From positions 1-57,001 of the forward strand of contig CALUWE010000011.1 in the NCBI GenBank assembly GCA_944324425.1: 57,001 bases of DNA. Direction: 5' to 3'. The notes under the pieces are model-generated. The model was not told the DNA's origin. It made no database searches and was given only the letters and a program-made list of their open reading frames with translations. The stretch's first letter is position 1, and each line of letters starts with the position of its first letter. Source of the DNA: Candidatus Gastranaerophilales bacterium (GTDB lineage Bacteria; Cyanobacteriota; Vampirovibrionia; Gastranaerophilales; Gastranaerophilaceae). The translations under genes were made by a program, and so were the position numbers. Below, piece by piece: positions 17,405-26,648 of this stretch.

Positions 17405-18655
17405 ATGAGAAATTTTGAAGCACATACAGATGAAATCAGGCAACAAATGCTTGATGAAATTAACGTGAAATCAATTGATTCCATGTTTGATATGATTCCA
17501 AAAAAATGTTATCTGGAAGAATTAAAGCTTGATGACCCTATAAGCGAAATGGAAGCGCAAAAGGAGTTATTTAAGCTATCAAACAAAAATAAAACAAACT
17601 GCATTTCATTTTTAGGGGGCGGAGCGGTTAAAAAATTTATCCCCTCTGCTATACAATATGTAGCTTCAAGATTTGAATTTTTATCTGCATACACTCCTTA
17701 TCAGCCTGAAATTTCACAAGGCACGCTTCAGGTTATGTATGAATTCCAAAGTTATATTTGCAATTTAACAAAAATGGATGTTGCAAATGCTTCTGTCTAT
17801 GACGGAGGCACAGCATGCGCAGAAGCCTGTTTAATGGCAGTTAGAATTAATAAAATAAAAAGAATTTTTATCTCCGATAAATTAAACCCAAACTATATTG
17901 AAGTTATAAAAACTTACCTTTGGGCGCAAGATATTGAATTTGTTATTGCAAACGAAGCGCCAAAAGATGTTGAATTTGCCGGAAAAATTTATTCATACCC
18001 CGAATATAACGGTGAGCTTAAAAAATTGCCCGAAAAAGAAGGAAAAGCATTAATTATAGCTTCGGTTGATTTATCAATTTTACCTGTTATTGAACCGCCA
18101 ATGGCAGACATTATTGTTGGCGATTATCAAGCCTTTGGCCTGCCTTTAAATTTTGGCGGCGCTTATGGCGGCTTTGTTGCGGTAAAAGACGCATATAAAA
18201 GACAAATTGCAGGAAGAATAGTAGGAAAAACCCTTGATAAAGAAGGAAAAGAAGCATACGTTTTAACGCTTCAAGCAAGAGAACAGCATATAAGGCGCGA
18301 AAAAGCAACGGGCAACATTTGTTCTAACCAAGCCTTAACTGCCCTTTGCTGCACACTGTATCTTTCTTTAACAGGTAAAAATGCGCTAATTGAATTTGCA
18401 AACCTTTCATATAATTTGGCGCATAAATTATCCGAAAAATTAAATTCAAAGGGCTATATAACTTTAAACAACAATTTCTTTAATTCTTTTGAAATTAAAA
18501 TGAAAGAAAATGAAACGGCAGATTCTTTCCTTCGAAAATTAAAAGAAAGAAACATTTTAGCCGGTGTAAAAACAGCTCATAACAAAGTTCTTGTAACATT
18601 AACCGAATATAATTCGGAAAATGACATTGAAGCTTACATTGAAGCCTTGAATTAA
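17405..18655 (+). CDS. gcvPA: Glycine dehydrogenase (decarboxylating) subunit 1
   Basis: This is the N-terminal-type half of a split P protein; with subunit 2 it decarboxylates glycine. Motifs include SFLGGG near residue 71, TPYQPEISQGTLQVMYEFQS, SVYDGGTACAEA and REQHIRREKATGNICSNQAL. The 416-aa length is a little shorter than most (about 440). The PLP lysine resides in subunit 2, and neither gcvPB nor lpd is in the window even though the operon ends here, head-on against a minus-strand gene one base later. gcvPB must therefore lie elsewhere if the system works. Confidence 0.95.
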   Translation: MRNFEAHTDEIRQQMLDEINVKSIDSMFDMIPKKCYLEELKLDDPISEMEAQKELFKLSNKNKTNCISFLGGGAVKKFIPSAIQYVASRFEFLSAYTPYQPEISQGTLQVMYEFQSYICNLTKMDVANASVYDGGTACAEACLMAVRINKIKRIFISDKLNPNYIEVIKTYLWAQDIEFVIANEAPKDVEFAGKIYSYPEYNGELKKLPEKEGKALIIASVDLSILPVIEPPMADIIVGDYQAFGLPLNFGGAYGGFVAVKDAYKRQIAGRIVGKTLDKEGKEAYVLTLQAREQHIRREKATGNICSNQALTALCCTLYLSLTGKNALIEFANLSYNLAHKLSEKLNSKGYITLNNNFFNSFEIKMKENETADSFLRKLKERNILAGVKTAHNKVLVTLTEYNSENDIEAYIEALN

Positions 18656-20818
18656 TTATTTTTTAATTTCAACTGCAGGCTTTATATTTTCTTCCTTGTT
18701 AAACTTTGATTTTATACGGTTTAATATTGAATTTTTGTTTTCTTCTTTTACTGTTTTTACTTCTTCTTTGACGGGTTTTAACCAAAGATATTCATAAGGT
18801 CTTAAATTTACAATAATTTTTCTTGAAGCAAATAAAGACTTAATATCCATATAATTTTCATCAATCAAATCGTAAAATTCAATGTGTTTTTTACCTTGAG
18901 TTAAAACCATATCGATAGGAAGTTCAATTTCAACCGTCTTTTTTTCGCCCGATAAATTTTGAATTACAATTAATCTTTCATCTTTTAACTTTCTTTGATA
19001 AGTTAAAATTGAAGGGTCGCTTGCTTTAAGCAAAGTAAATGTGCCTCTTGAAATTTCAGGTAAAGCTTTTCTTGTTTCAATTAAATTCTTAACTTTTTTA
19101 TAAATTTTACTGTTAAATTCATAATAATTTTTGCTTGAACCATAGAACATTTTGGCATTCACTTTGCCTCTGTTTATATCTCTTGAATCAAAGTATGATA
19201 ACAATTTAATTTTATTTTTCTTTTGTTTTATTTCTCTTGTTTTAGCGGAATCAATTGCGTTTGAATAATTGTTTCTGATGCCGATTTCATCGCCGTAATA
19301 TACAATCGGAATTCCTTTTATTGAAAATAAAATGGAAAATGCCATTGCAATTCTTTGCGGGTTATTATCCAAAAAGTTTGCCATTCTGCCTGAAACGCCA
19401 AAGCCTTCTCTAAATTCAACACCCTTATTTACAAGCGAGTTATAAATAAGCTCTCTTGTAGCAGGGTCAATCATCTCTAAAGTTAATTCGTCATGAACCC
19501 TTAAAAATACTGCCCAAATGGCACTTGACGGAATTTCGGGCGTTACCTTTACTATATCTTTAAAATATTTTGAATCTTTTGTAATTAATGTCGCCCAAAG
19601 TGCAGGCATATAAGGAAAATGGTAAGCAATTTGAAACTCATCCGTTCTTTTTATTTCTTTTTCGCCTTCTTTATTTGCAACATTAACTTTTCTTTCATTC
19701 CCAAAATAAGGAAGAATTTCTTTTGGCTGCTGGCAAGCTTCAGCTTGAATTACAGACCTTGGGGAAACCGCTTGAATGTATGCGCTTAAAAGTTTAATTA
19801 TGCTGTGGGTTATGGGTTGGTTTTCCGCGTTTGTGCCTTCTTCTTTTGAAAGATACGGAATTGCATCCATTCTGAAAATATCAACGCCCATATTCGCCCA
19901 ATAGTTAATGGTCTCTAAGTTGTAATATAAAACATTTGGGTTTAACCAGTTAATATCTGGCTGGAAGGGATAGAAGGTGTGGTAGATATAATAATCCTTG
20001 CCATTCACCGTTATTTTTCTGTAATGGTTTTCTGAAATTTCAGGGAAAATAAGTCTTCTTTTTGAAATTTTGCCGGATTCTTCAGTATATTCTACAACAA
20101 CACCCAATTTTTCATCTTTATATCTTTTATATTCGGGCATTTTTTCTTTATAGACAAAGTAATCAAGCTTTGTAAGGTCGCCTTTTAATAAATCCTGAAA
20201 CCAAACGTGCTGGTCTGAAAAATGGTTTAAGACTAAATCTGTTTTAATTTTAAACCCTCTTTTTTTGGCTTCTTTAACGAAATTTTTAAATTGCGGCATT
20301 CCGCCCAAATCCGCACGAACATTTTTCGGGTTTTTAACATCAAACCCTGCATCATTCATGGGAGATTCGGCAAAGGGGAGAATATGCAAGGTTGTAACGC
20401 CCAAATCCGACAAATAATCAAGCATTTTAGCAACATCATTAAATTGGTTCTGCTTGTTGTCGTCTTGAACACCGAATTGATCGGCATAAAAAGTATAAAT
20501 AATTTCATCTTTATACCAATCATCGGCCCTTTTAATATCTTCTGTTAAAAATTCATTACTTCTTTCTTCTTTTGTTTTTTTTGCTATTTCATAAACTCTG
20601 TTAAAAATTTCATCCGAATTTTCAACACCATATATTTTTACAATTTCTTGTTTTATTTCTTTTTGAAGTTTATTCGGAATAACAATATCTTCTTTTTGAA
20701 ATGCAACATCAACAATGTTTTCATCCTTTGGGGCAATTTCTTCAGCATATAAAACACTTGAATCAGTTATCAAAATTAAAGATATTAAAAACAGAGAAAT
20801 TATTCTTTTTATTGTCAT
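18656..20818 (-). CDS. Exported GH13 enzyme, trehalose-synthase-like
   Basis: This 720-aa alpha-amylase-family protein has a signal peptide (about residues 1-25), so it acts outside the cytoplasm. The barrel begins with WYKDEIIYTFYADQF. The family motifs are DLVLNHFSDQHVW, GVDIFRMDAIP (nucleophile Asp), QAEACQ (acid/base Glu) and FLRVHDELTLEM. The last is closest to trehalose synthase/amylosucrase relatives, which read FLRNHDELTLEM, with Asn replaced by Val here. A beta-rich domain and a lysine/glutamate-rich tail follow. Known trehalose synthases are cytoplasmic, so export is unusual and the substrate is uncertain. The gene stop abuts gcvPA. Confidence 0.85.
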   Translation of the reverse strand: MTIKRIISLFLISLILITDSSVLYAEEIAPKDENIVDVAFQKEDIVIPNKLQKEIKQEIVKIYGVENSDEIFNRVYEIAKKTKEERSNEFLTEDIKRADDWYKDEIIYTFYADQFGVQDDNKQNQFNDVAKMLDYLSDLGVTTLHILPFAESPMNDAGFDVKNPKNVRADLGGMPQFKNFVKEAKKRGFKIKTDLVLNHFSDQHVWFQDLLKGDLTKLDYFVYKEKMPEYKRYKDEKLGVVVEYTEESGKISKRRLIFPEISENHYRKITVNGKDYYIYHTFYPFQPDINWLNPNVLYYNLETINYWANMGVDIFRMDAIPYLSKEEGTNAENQPITHSIIKLLSAYIQAVSPRSVIQAEACQQPKEILPYFGNERKVNVANKEGEKEIKRTDEFQIAYHFPYMPALWATLITKDSKYFKDIVKVTPEIPSSAIWAVFLRVHDELTLEMIDPATRELIYNSLVNKGVEFREGFGVSGRMANFLDNNPQRIAMAFSILFSIKGIPIVYYGDEIGIRNNYSNAIDSAKTREIKQKKNKIKLLSYFDSRDINRGKVNAKMFYGSSKNYYEFNSKIYKKVKNLIETRKALPEISRGTFTLLKASDPSILTYQRKLKDERLIVIQNLSGEKKTVEIELPIDMVLTQGKKHIEFYDLIDENYMDIKSLFASRKIIVNLRPYEYLWLKPVKEEVKTVKEENKNSILNRIKSKFNKEENIKPAVEIKK

Positions 20819-20971
20819 TAAAGCCTCATCTTTGTTTCAAAAGCAACATATTTTATTTATAAAAATTTTACAACAAAAGCTTTTAAAAATAAAAAGAATT
20901 AGTTAAAGTGTATAGGTTTAATTTTTCAAAAAAGGTTTTAATATAGTTCAAAGTCAAGAAAAGGAAAGAAA

Positions 20972-21052
20972 ATGGTTATTGAAAAATTTACAGGGGTGTA
21001 CCTTACAATTTGCTTTGGATTTATATTTTTGTGCACGGCTCTTATTCTTTAA
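20972..21052 (+). CDS. Possible 26-aa membrane peptide
   Basis: ATG at 20972 follows AAGGAAAG with good spacing and encodes a 26-residue peptide, MVIEKFTG then a single hydrophobic helix (TICFGFIFLCTALIL), ending at TAA just inside the 3' end of ribF. It sits in a 223-bp gap between the GH13 gene and ribF. Nothing identifies it, and a chance ORF is quite possible. Confidence 0.3.
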   Translation: MVIEKFTGVYLTICFGFIFLCTALIL

Positions 21053-21947
21053 TAAAATCTAAAAGCTCAGAATAATCGGAATTAATTTGCTTTTTTAATT
21101 CCTCAATATTTGAAAATTTAATTTCCCCGCGCCTAAAGGTTTGAAATTCAACTTTTAACTGCTCCCCATACAAGTTGCCGTCAAAACCCAAAAGGTGAAC
21201 CTCTAATGTTTCAATTAAATTTTTATCAACACTCGGGCGAATGCCGAAATTGATTAAAGAAGGGTATTTTTTATTTTCAAAATAACTGAAACCGAAATAA
21301 ACGCCGTATTTTGGTTTAATTAATTTGTCGTCCAAAATTATATTTGCAGTTCTATACCCTAACTTTCTTGCAATTTCTTGCCCCTTAACAACAGTTCCTT
21401 TAATTGAAAAATTTCTGTTCAGCATTTTACCTGCAAGCTCAATCTCGCCATCTGATATAAATTTTTTGATATTTGTGCTTGAAATCAAAACATTATTTTC
21501 AAAAACAGGGTTTATTTCAACATAGCTAAAATCGCTGTTGAACGATTTTAAAAGTTCAATGTCGCCCTTTTTGTTTAAACCGAATCTGTGATTGAAACCC
21601 GTTACAACAAATTTGGGGTGAAAATGTTCGATTAAAATTTTATTAACATAATCAACCGCATCCATTAATTTATATTTATTAAAATCTAAAACGTATATAT
21701 CATCCACGCCTAAATTTTTAATTAAATCAATTTTATCCTCTAATAATGTTATATATGAGGGACTTTTACCAGTTAAAATGTAATAAGGCGAATCCGAAAA
21801 TGTAATAAGAGAGCTTTTTAAACCGTTTTCTTTTGCAATTTCAACCGCTTTTTTAATTAAAGTTTGATGGGCAAAATGAACGCCGTCAAAAAAACCAAGC
21901 GCCAAAACGGTATTTTTATTTTCGTTTAATTCAAAATAAACGCCCAT
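21042..21947 (-). CDS. ribF: Bifunctional riboflavin kinase / FMN adenylyltransferase
   Basis: RibF makes FMN and FAD from riboflavin. The N-terminal FAD synthetase domain has LGFFDGVHFAHQTLI and VTGFNHRFGLNKKGD. The kinase domain starts at ISSTNIKKFISDGEIELA, with GYRTANI (PTAN motif as RTAN) and YGVYFGFSYF. The length of 301 aa is normal. The start overlaps nothing and lies one base after the rel stop, so rel-ribF are probably cotranscribed. Confidence 0.96.
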   Translation of the reverse strand: MGVYFELNENKNTVLALGFFDGVHFAHQTLIKKAVEIAKENGLKSSLITFSDSPYYILTGKSPSYITLLEDKIDLIKNLGVDDIYVLDFNKYKLMDAVDYVNKILIEHFHPKFVVTGFNHRFGLNKKGDIELLKSFNSDFSYVEINPVFENNVLISSTNIKKFISDGEIELAGKMLNRNFSIKGTVVKGQEIARKLGYRTANIILDDKLIKPKYGVYFGFSYFENKKYPSLINFGIRPSVDKNLIETLEVHLLGFDGNLYGEQLKVEFQTFRRGEIKFSNIEELKKQINSDYSELLDFIKE

Positions 21948-21948
21948 T

Positions 21949-24177
21949 TTAATTTTTGTTTTCCTGCTTCGGAGGTTTTTTATTTTTATGATTTTTCTTA
22001 ACAGGTCTTTGTGTCATTAAATCATTCTTTTGCTGCAATCTTCGAACAGACAAGACGTCTTGCATTGATTGAAGGTTTGTTATAATTTTTTTCAGGGTTT
22101 CAATATCGTTTAATTCAATTCCAAGGTCAATAATGCCGAATTTTTTGTTTTTTGAATAGCTGTAAGCGTATGAAACATTTGTATTTGTATCAGCAATTTT
22201 AATCAAAACATCTTTTAAAAGGCCTACTCTTTCTTGCGCTTCAATTCTTAAATGCGCAACATATGTTCCTTGAGAAACATTATCCGCCCATCTTACATCC
22301 ATCATTCTGTTGGGGTCAATATCAAACAAGCATTTGCAATCAAGCCTGTGAACAGAAACACCTTTAGACCTTGTAACAACGCCTACAATGGGTTCGCCTG
22401 GGAGTGGCGAACAACATTTTGCAAGGCTCCACACCATATCTTCTAAACCTATAATGTCATTTTTCTTTGAAGCCTTTTTCTTTTTATAGGTTTCTGTCTC
22501 GTGGTCAATTTCTGTTAAATCTTGTTTTGTTGGTTTGTGGATTTTATTTAAAATTTTTCTTAATGTTGTTTCACCGTAACCGAGTGCCGCAAAAAGGTCA
22601 TCCGCCGATTTGTAATTCATTTCTCTTGCAGTGCGGTCAATTTCGCCTGATTTTAAAAGCTCATCAAAAACAGCCTTTGTAAGTTCGGTCTCTAAGTTGC
22701 TTCTTCCGATTTCAAGGTTATCTTCTCTTTTATATTTTTTAAACCAGTTTCTTATTTTATTTGCCGTGTTTTTGGTTGCAACAAAATCAAGCCAGTCAAT
22801 TTTCGGCATGCATTGTTTAGAAGTTAAAATTTCAACAATATCGCCGTTTTGAAGCTTTGTATCAAGCTGCACAATTCTGCCGTTAACAAGTGCACCTACT
22901 GTTCTGTGGCCGACTTCCGTGTGGATTCTGTATGCAAAATCAACGGGCGTTGAACCATAGGGAAGATCTATAACATCGCCTGCGGGGGTGAAGGTGAAAA
23001 CTTGGTCTGAAAATAAATCCAATTTAACGGATTCTACAAATTCTTTAGCATCTGTTTCATCTTTTGAAATTTCAATAAGTTTTCTCATCCAGTTAAATTT
23101 AATATCGTTTGCATCTTCCGCCTTAACAGAGCCCGATTCTTTATATCTCCAATGAGCAGCTAAACCGTATTCTGCCACTTCATGCATTTCTTTTGTTCTT
23201 ATCTGAATTTCAAAAGGCTTATTTTTTAAACCTATAACAGATGTGTGCAAGGAACGATACATATTGCCTTTTGGCATTGCAATGTAGTCTTTAAAGCGGC
23301 CGGGGATTGGTTTAAATTGGGAGTGGATTATGCCGAGCGCATTGTAGCAATCTTTTTCGTCATCCACAATAACCCTTATTGCGGTAATATCATACAATTG
23401 GTCAAATGAAACATTTTGACGTTTCATTTTATTATAAATTGAATAATAATGTTTTGCTCTGCCATATATAGTTGCATTTATGCCGTTTTCTTCCAAGTGT
23501 TTTTTGGTTATTTCAATTAAAGAATTTACAAGCGCATCTCTTTCGTTTTTGGTTTGTGCAACAAGTTTTGCAATTTGATAATATTTTTCAGGCTCGATAT
23601 AGCGAAGCGATAAATCTTCCAATTCCGCTTTCATTTTCCCGATACCAAGGCGGTTTGCTAATGGCGCAAAAATATCAAGCGTTTCTTGAGCAATTCTTTT
23701 TTGTTTGTTTGCCGCCATATAATTGAGTGTTCTCATATTATGAAGTCTGTCTGCCAATTTCAAAAAGATTATTCGAACATCTTCCGCCATTGCAATAAAC
23801 ATTCTTCTGAAGTTTTCAGCTTGGCGTTCTTCTTTTGATTTAAAGCGGTATTTGCCCAATTTAGTAACACCTTGAACAAGCTTCAAAACATCTTCACCAA
23901 AATTTTTAACTATTTCATCGGGGCTTGTATCGGTGTCTTCCAAAATATCATGTAAAAAAGCGGCAATAACGGTATGAGTATCAAGTTTTAATTCCGCCAA
24001 AATTTTTGCAACCTCAATGGGGTGAATTATATATGGTTCTTCTGAAATTCTATATTGCCCCTCATGGAGTTTTGCCGCAAAAAGATAAGCCTTCTCAATT
24101 TCTGCAATATCTTCAGGACGCCTGTTTTGGGACATTAAAATATGTTTAACTTCAAGAAAGTGTGTAAGATGTGTCAT
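21949..24177 (-). CDS. rel: Bifunctional (p)ppGpp synthetase/hydrolase
   Basis: This 742-aa protein is the housekeeping stringent-response enzyme. The HD hydrolase domain retains FLHDILED (His76, Asp77, Glu80, Asp81). The synthetase domain has YGRAKHYYS (Arg240, Lys242), YDITAIRV (Asp263), the RFKD motif typical of bifunctional Rel rather than the EFDD type of RelA, MYRSLHT (Tyr307) and FEIQIRT (Glu323). TGS (about 395-455) and a C-terminal ACT domain follow. There is no Shine-Dalgarno; CATAAT lies 8 nt upstream of the ATG, suggesting a leaderless message. It is a useful internal reference for the Rel-like gene at 32425. Confidence 0.97.
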   Translation of the reverse strand: MTHLTHFLEVKHILMSQNRRPEDIAEIEKAYLFAAKLHEGQYRISEEPYIIHPIEVAKILAELKLDTHTVIAAFLHDILEDTDTSPDEIVKNFGEDVLKLVQGVTKLGKYRFKSKEERQAENFRRMFIAMAEDVRIIFLKLADRLHNMRTLNYMAANKQKRIAQETLDIFAPLANRLGIGKMKAELEDLSLRYIEPEKYYQIAKLVAQTKNERDALVNSLIEITKKHLEENGINATIYGRAKHYYSIYNKMKRQNVSFDQLYDITAIRVIVDDEKDCYNALGIIHSQFKPIPGRFKDYIAMPKGNMYRSLHTSVIGLKNKPFEIQIRTKEMHEVAEYGLAAHWRYKESGSVKAEDANDIKFNWMRKLIEISKDETDAKEFVESVKLDLFSDQVFTFTPAGDVIDLPYGSTPVDFAYRIHTEVGHRTVGALVNGRIVQLDTKLQNGDIVEILTSKQCMPKIDWLDFVATKNTANKIRNWFKKYKREDNLEIGRSNLETELTKAVFDELLKSGEIDRTAREMNYKSADDLFAALGYGETTLRKILNKIHKPTKQDLTEIDHETETYKKKKASKKNDIIGLEDMVWSLAKCCSPLPGEPIVGVVTRSKGVSVHRLDCKCLFDIDPNRMMDVRWADNVSQGTYVAHLRIEAQERVGLLKDVLIKIADTNTNVSYAYSYSKNKKFGIIDLGIELNDIETLKKIITNLQSMQDVLSVRRLQQKNDLMTQRPVKKNHKNKKPPKQENKN

Positions 24178-24266
24178 TAAATGATATTATGCCTTATAAT
24201 ACGTATGAACGATAATACTACTTTTTTATTCTTTTTACTATATACCATTGAAAGTATTTTTAAAAA

Positions 24267-24557
24267 ATGGAAAATTCTTACGTTTCAAAAATTAAAGAAA
24301 AATTAAAAAAGGGCGAGCCCGTTAATTTGAAAATAAAAGTTATTGCAAATGCAAAAATTAACTGCTTGGAAGAGTATACGGACGATATTTTAAAATTAAG
24401 AATAAACAAACCCGCAGTAGACGGCAAAGCCAATAAAGCAATAATAGAATATCTTGCAAGCTTGCTTGAACTGCCGAAATCTAATATAGTTATATTAAAA
24501 GGAGAAAAAAATTCCCTAAAAGACTTGCTAATTAACCCAAAAAGTCATATAATCTAG
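24267..24557 (+). CDS. YggU/DUF167 family protein
   Basis: This small 96-aa protein shows the family signature LRINKPAVDGKANKAIIEYLA followed by LPKSNIVILKGEKNSLK. The family is widespread and its function is not established. It is divergent from rel, with a TATAAT at 24195-24200 in the shared intergenic region. Confidence 0.88.
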   Translation: MENSYVSKIKEKLKKGEPVNLKIKVIANAKINCLEEYTDDILKLRINKPAVDGKANKAIIEYLASLLELPKSNIVILKGEKNSLKDLLINPKSHII

Positions 24558-24700
24558 GTATCAAGGAAGGATGAAAATTTATTGGAATATTAAGTTTTAA
24601 TACAATTTCTTAACAAATTTCGGTTAATATGACAATTTATTCTATGTTCTTACTTGTAATATATGTGAAAAAATAAATTTGACTTGAAGGTTAGAATTAA

Positions 24701-26572
24701 GTGACACCCAGTAATAATACCCCAAATGAAGAAATAAGCAGCAATTCATATACCGAAAAGGAAAAACCGACAGCAGCAAAAAAGGCAATATCGCCTATTT
24801 TGACAAACCCTATTATGACCGGTTCTCCCATCGGTTCCAGAACTTCTGCAAATAAATTATATTCAACGGGATCTGCCAGAAACCACCTTATAAAACAGGT
24901 TAATGTCGGTTTTCAGGAAGTTATGCGTTTTGTAAACGATGCCTTCTTAGTAAAAAATGATTTGGGACAATTATTTTATTCACTGAACAACATAATGGTG
25001 AATAAACTTCAAGTAAGTTTCACTGCAATCGGGCTTTATAATAAGCATTCAAATTGCGTTAACATAAAATTAATAGATAAAATCGGTTCAACCTATACAA
25101 CAAAAACGATTATGACAGATGAAAACAATCCTGTCGTAAAAGCAATAAGAACCAAAAAAACAGTAACAACTCAAGATACAGGCTTTTTAAGCTCATGGTA
25201 TCAAACCCACGCATCAACCGCTATTATTCCTTTAATGGCAATTGATGAATGTATGGGTGTTTATATCGTAGGTAACTACCACTTAAGCGCCACCATTGAA
25301 TTTTGCCAGCTTATAGCAAACACAATGGGGCTTTTTGCACAAACTAAAAATTTGCTTGAACTTGTTGAAACAAACTCAGATACGGATTCTTTGACAGGCC
25401 TTGCAAACCACAGACATCTGCAGGAAGAACTCCACAGACAAATTCAAACGGCAGAAAGCAAGGGTGAAACAATTTCAGTTTTAATTACAGACGTTGCAAA
25501 CATAACAAGAATAAACAGAGACTTAGGCCATGCAAGGGGCGATGAAGTTATCAAAACGGTTGCGCAAAAAATTAAACAAAATATCAGAAATACAGACTTT
25601 GCAGGCAGATACGGCGGCGATGAAATTGCAATCATAATGCCAAATACAAGTTTAGATGAAGCAAAATATATTGCAGAATATTTATCTTATGTACTGTCTT
25701 GCGTTTATATAGATGACGTTGGCCCGATTAAGGTTTCAATGGGTATTTCATCTTATCCTAAATCATCAGAAAACCAAGAAAAGCTTTTAGTTTTAGCAGA
25801 ACAAGCAATGTACATTTCAAAAAGCAAATCCGAAGAAATGGGCAACTGCAAAGTTATTACAAGCGAAGATTACAACTTCTGGGATGATGAAGCGCTTAAA
25901 TGTTTTGCTGAAGTTTTAACCAAAAAACACGCTCAAATCGGCGTTCAGTTCGAAGAAGAATTAATTAACAAGTTCCATAACGAACAAATAATCTCAAGCT
26001 CACACTTGCTTGATGTTGTTACATCTCTTGCAAACACAATTGATGCCAAAGATACATATACAAAAGGCCACTCTGCTTGCGTTTCAAGATATTCTGAAGC
26101 TTTAGCCAGAGCAATAGGCTTGCCTGAATCAGAAGTTGAAAGAATAAGGTTAGGCGGCTTGTTGCATGATATAGGCAAAATCGGCATTCCTGAAAATGTT
26201 TTAAGAAAGCCATCCATGTTAACTGATGAAGAATGGGAAATTATGAAGCAACACCCCGTAATCGGTGCAGATAAAGTTTTAGAACCAAATGAATCTTTGA
26301 GAGACTTAATTCCTATGGTTAAATATCACCACGAACACTATGACGGCACAGGCTACCCTTATGGCTTAAAAGGTGAAGAAATTCCCCTTTCTGCAAGAAT
26401 TGTTGCAATAGCAGACGCATACCACGCCCTAATTTCAGACAGACCATACAGAAAAGGTTTGGGCGTTGAAAAAGCTTGCGAAATTTTGAAATTGGGCGCA
26501 AACATTCAATGGGATAAAGAACTTGTAAGACAATTTGTAATTATTGCCCCAAGCTTATCAACAAGTGCATAA
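24701..26572 (+). CDS. GAF-GGDEF-HD-GYP cyclic-di-GMP protein
   Basis: This 623-aa cytoplasmic protein combines a Ser/Thr-rich N terminus (1-65), a GAF-like sensor (about 85-215), a diguanylate cyclase domain and an HD-GYP phosphodiesterase. The cyclase motif is GGDEI at 305-309, with an RNTD inhibitory site five residues before it. The phosphodiesterase has HDIGKIG (489-495) and HHEHYDGTGYP (543-553). Both catalytic sites look intact, so it could make and degrade c-di-GMP, switched by the GAF ligand. The start is a GTG; GAAGGT lies about 10 nt upstream. There is no transmembrane segment. It stands alone and ends at a strong terminator. Confidence 0.93.
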   Translation: MTPSNNTPNEEISSNSYTEKEKPTAAKKAISPILTNPIMTGSPIGSRTSANKLYSTGSARNHLIKQVNVGFQEVMRFVNDAFLVKNDLGQLFYSLNNIMVNKLQVSFTAIGLYNKHSNCVNIKLIDKIGSTYTTKTIMTDENNPVVKAIRTKKTVTTQDTGFLSSWYQTHASTAIIPLMAIDECMGVYIVGNYHLSATIEFCQLIANTMGLFAQTKNLLELVETNSDTDSLTGLANHRHLQEELHRQIQTAESKGETISVLITDVANITRINRDLGHARGDEVIKTVAQKIKQNIRNTDFAGRYGGDEIAIIMPNTSLDEAKYIAEYLSYVLSCVYIDDVGPIKVSMGISSYPKSSENQEKLLVLAEQAMYISKSKSEEMGNCKVITSEDYNFWDDEALKCFAEVLTKKHAQIGVQFEEELINKFHNEQIISSSHLLDVVTSLANTIDAKDTYTKGHSACVSRYSEALARAIGLPESEVERIRLGGLLHDIGKIGIPENVLRKPSMLTDEEWEIMKQHPVIGADKVLEPNESLRDLIPMVKYHHEHYDGTGYPYGLKGEEIPLSARIVAIADAYHALISDRPYRKGLGVEKACEILKLGANIQWDKELVRQFVIIAPSLSTSA

Positions 26573-26594
26573 ATAAAAAAATTAATATAATAAT

Positions 26595-26629
26595 AAAAGG
26601 CTTACAAATTGTTTTTGTAAGCCTTTTTA
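26595..26629. terminator. Bidirectional intrinsic terminator
   Basis: AAAAGGCTTACAAA (26595-26608) pairs with TTTGTAAGCCTTTT (26614-26627), a 14-bp perfect stem with a T run. It separates two convergent genes. Confidence 0.92.
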
Positions 26630-26648
26630 AATATACATCAAACAAAAA

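Noticed and set aside
24564-24601. Nine-codon ORF with AAGGAAGG upstream of the GGDEF gene
   Set aside because: It is too short to separate from chance and has no leader-peptide features such as repeated codons.
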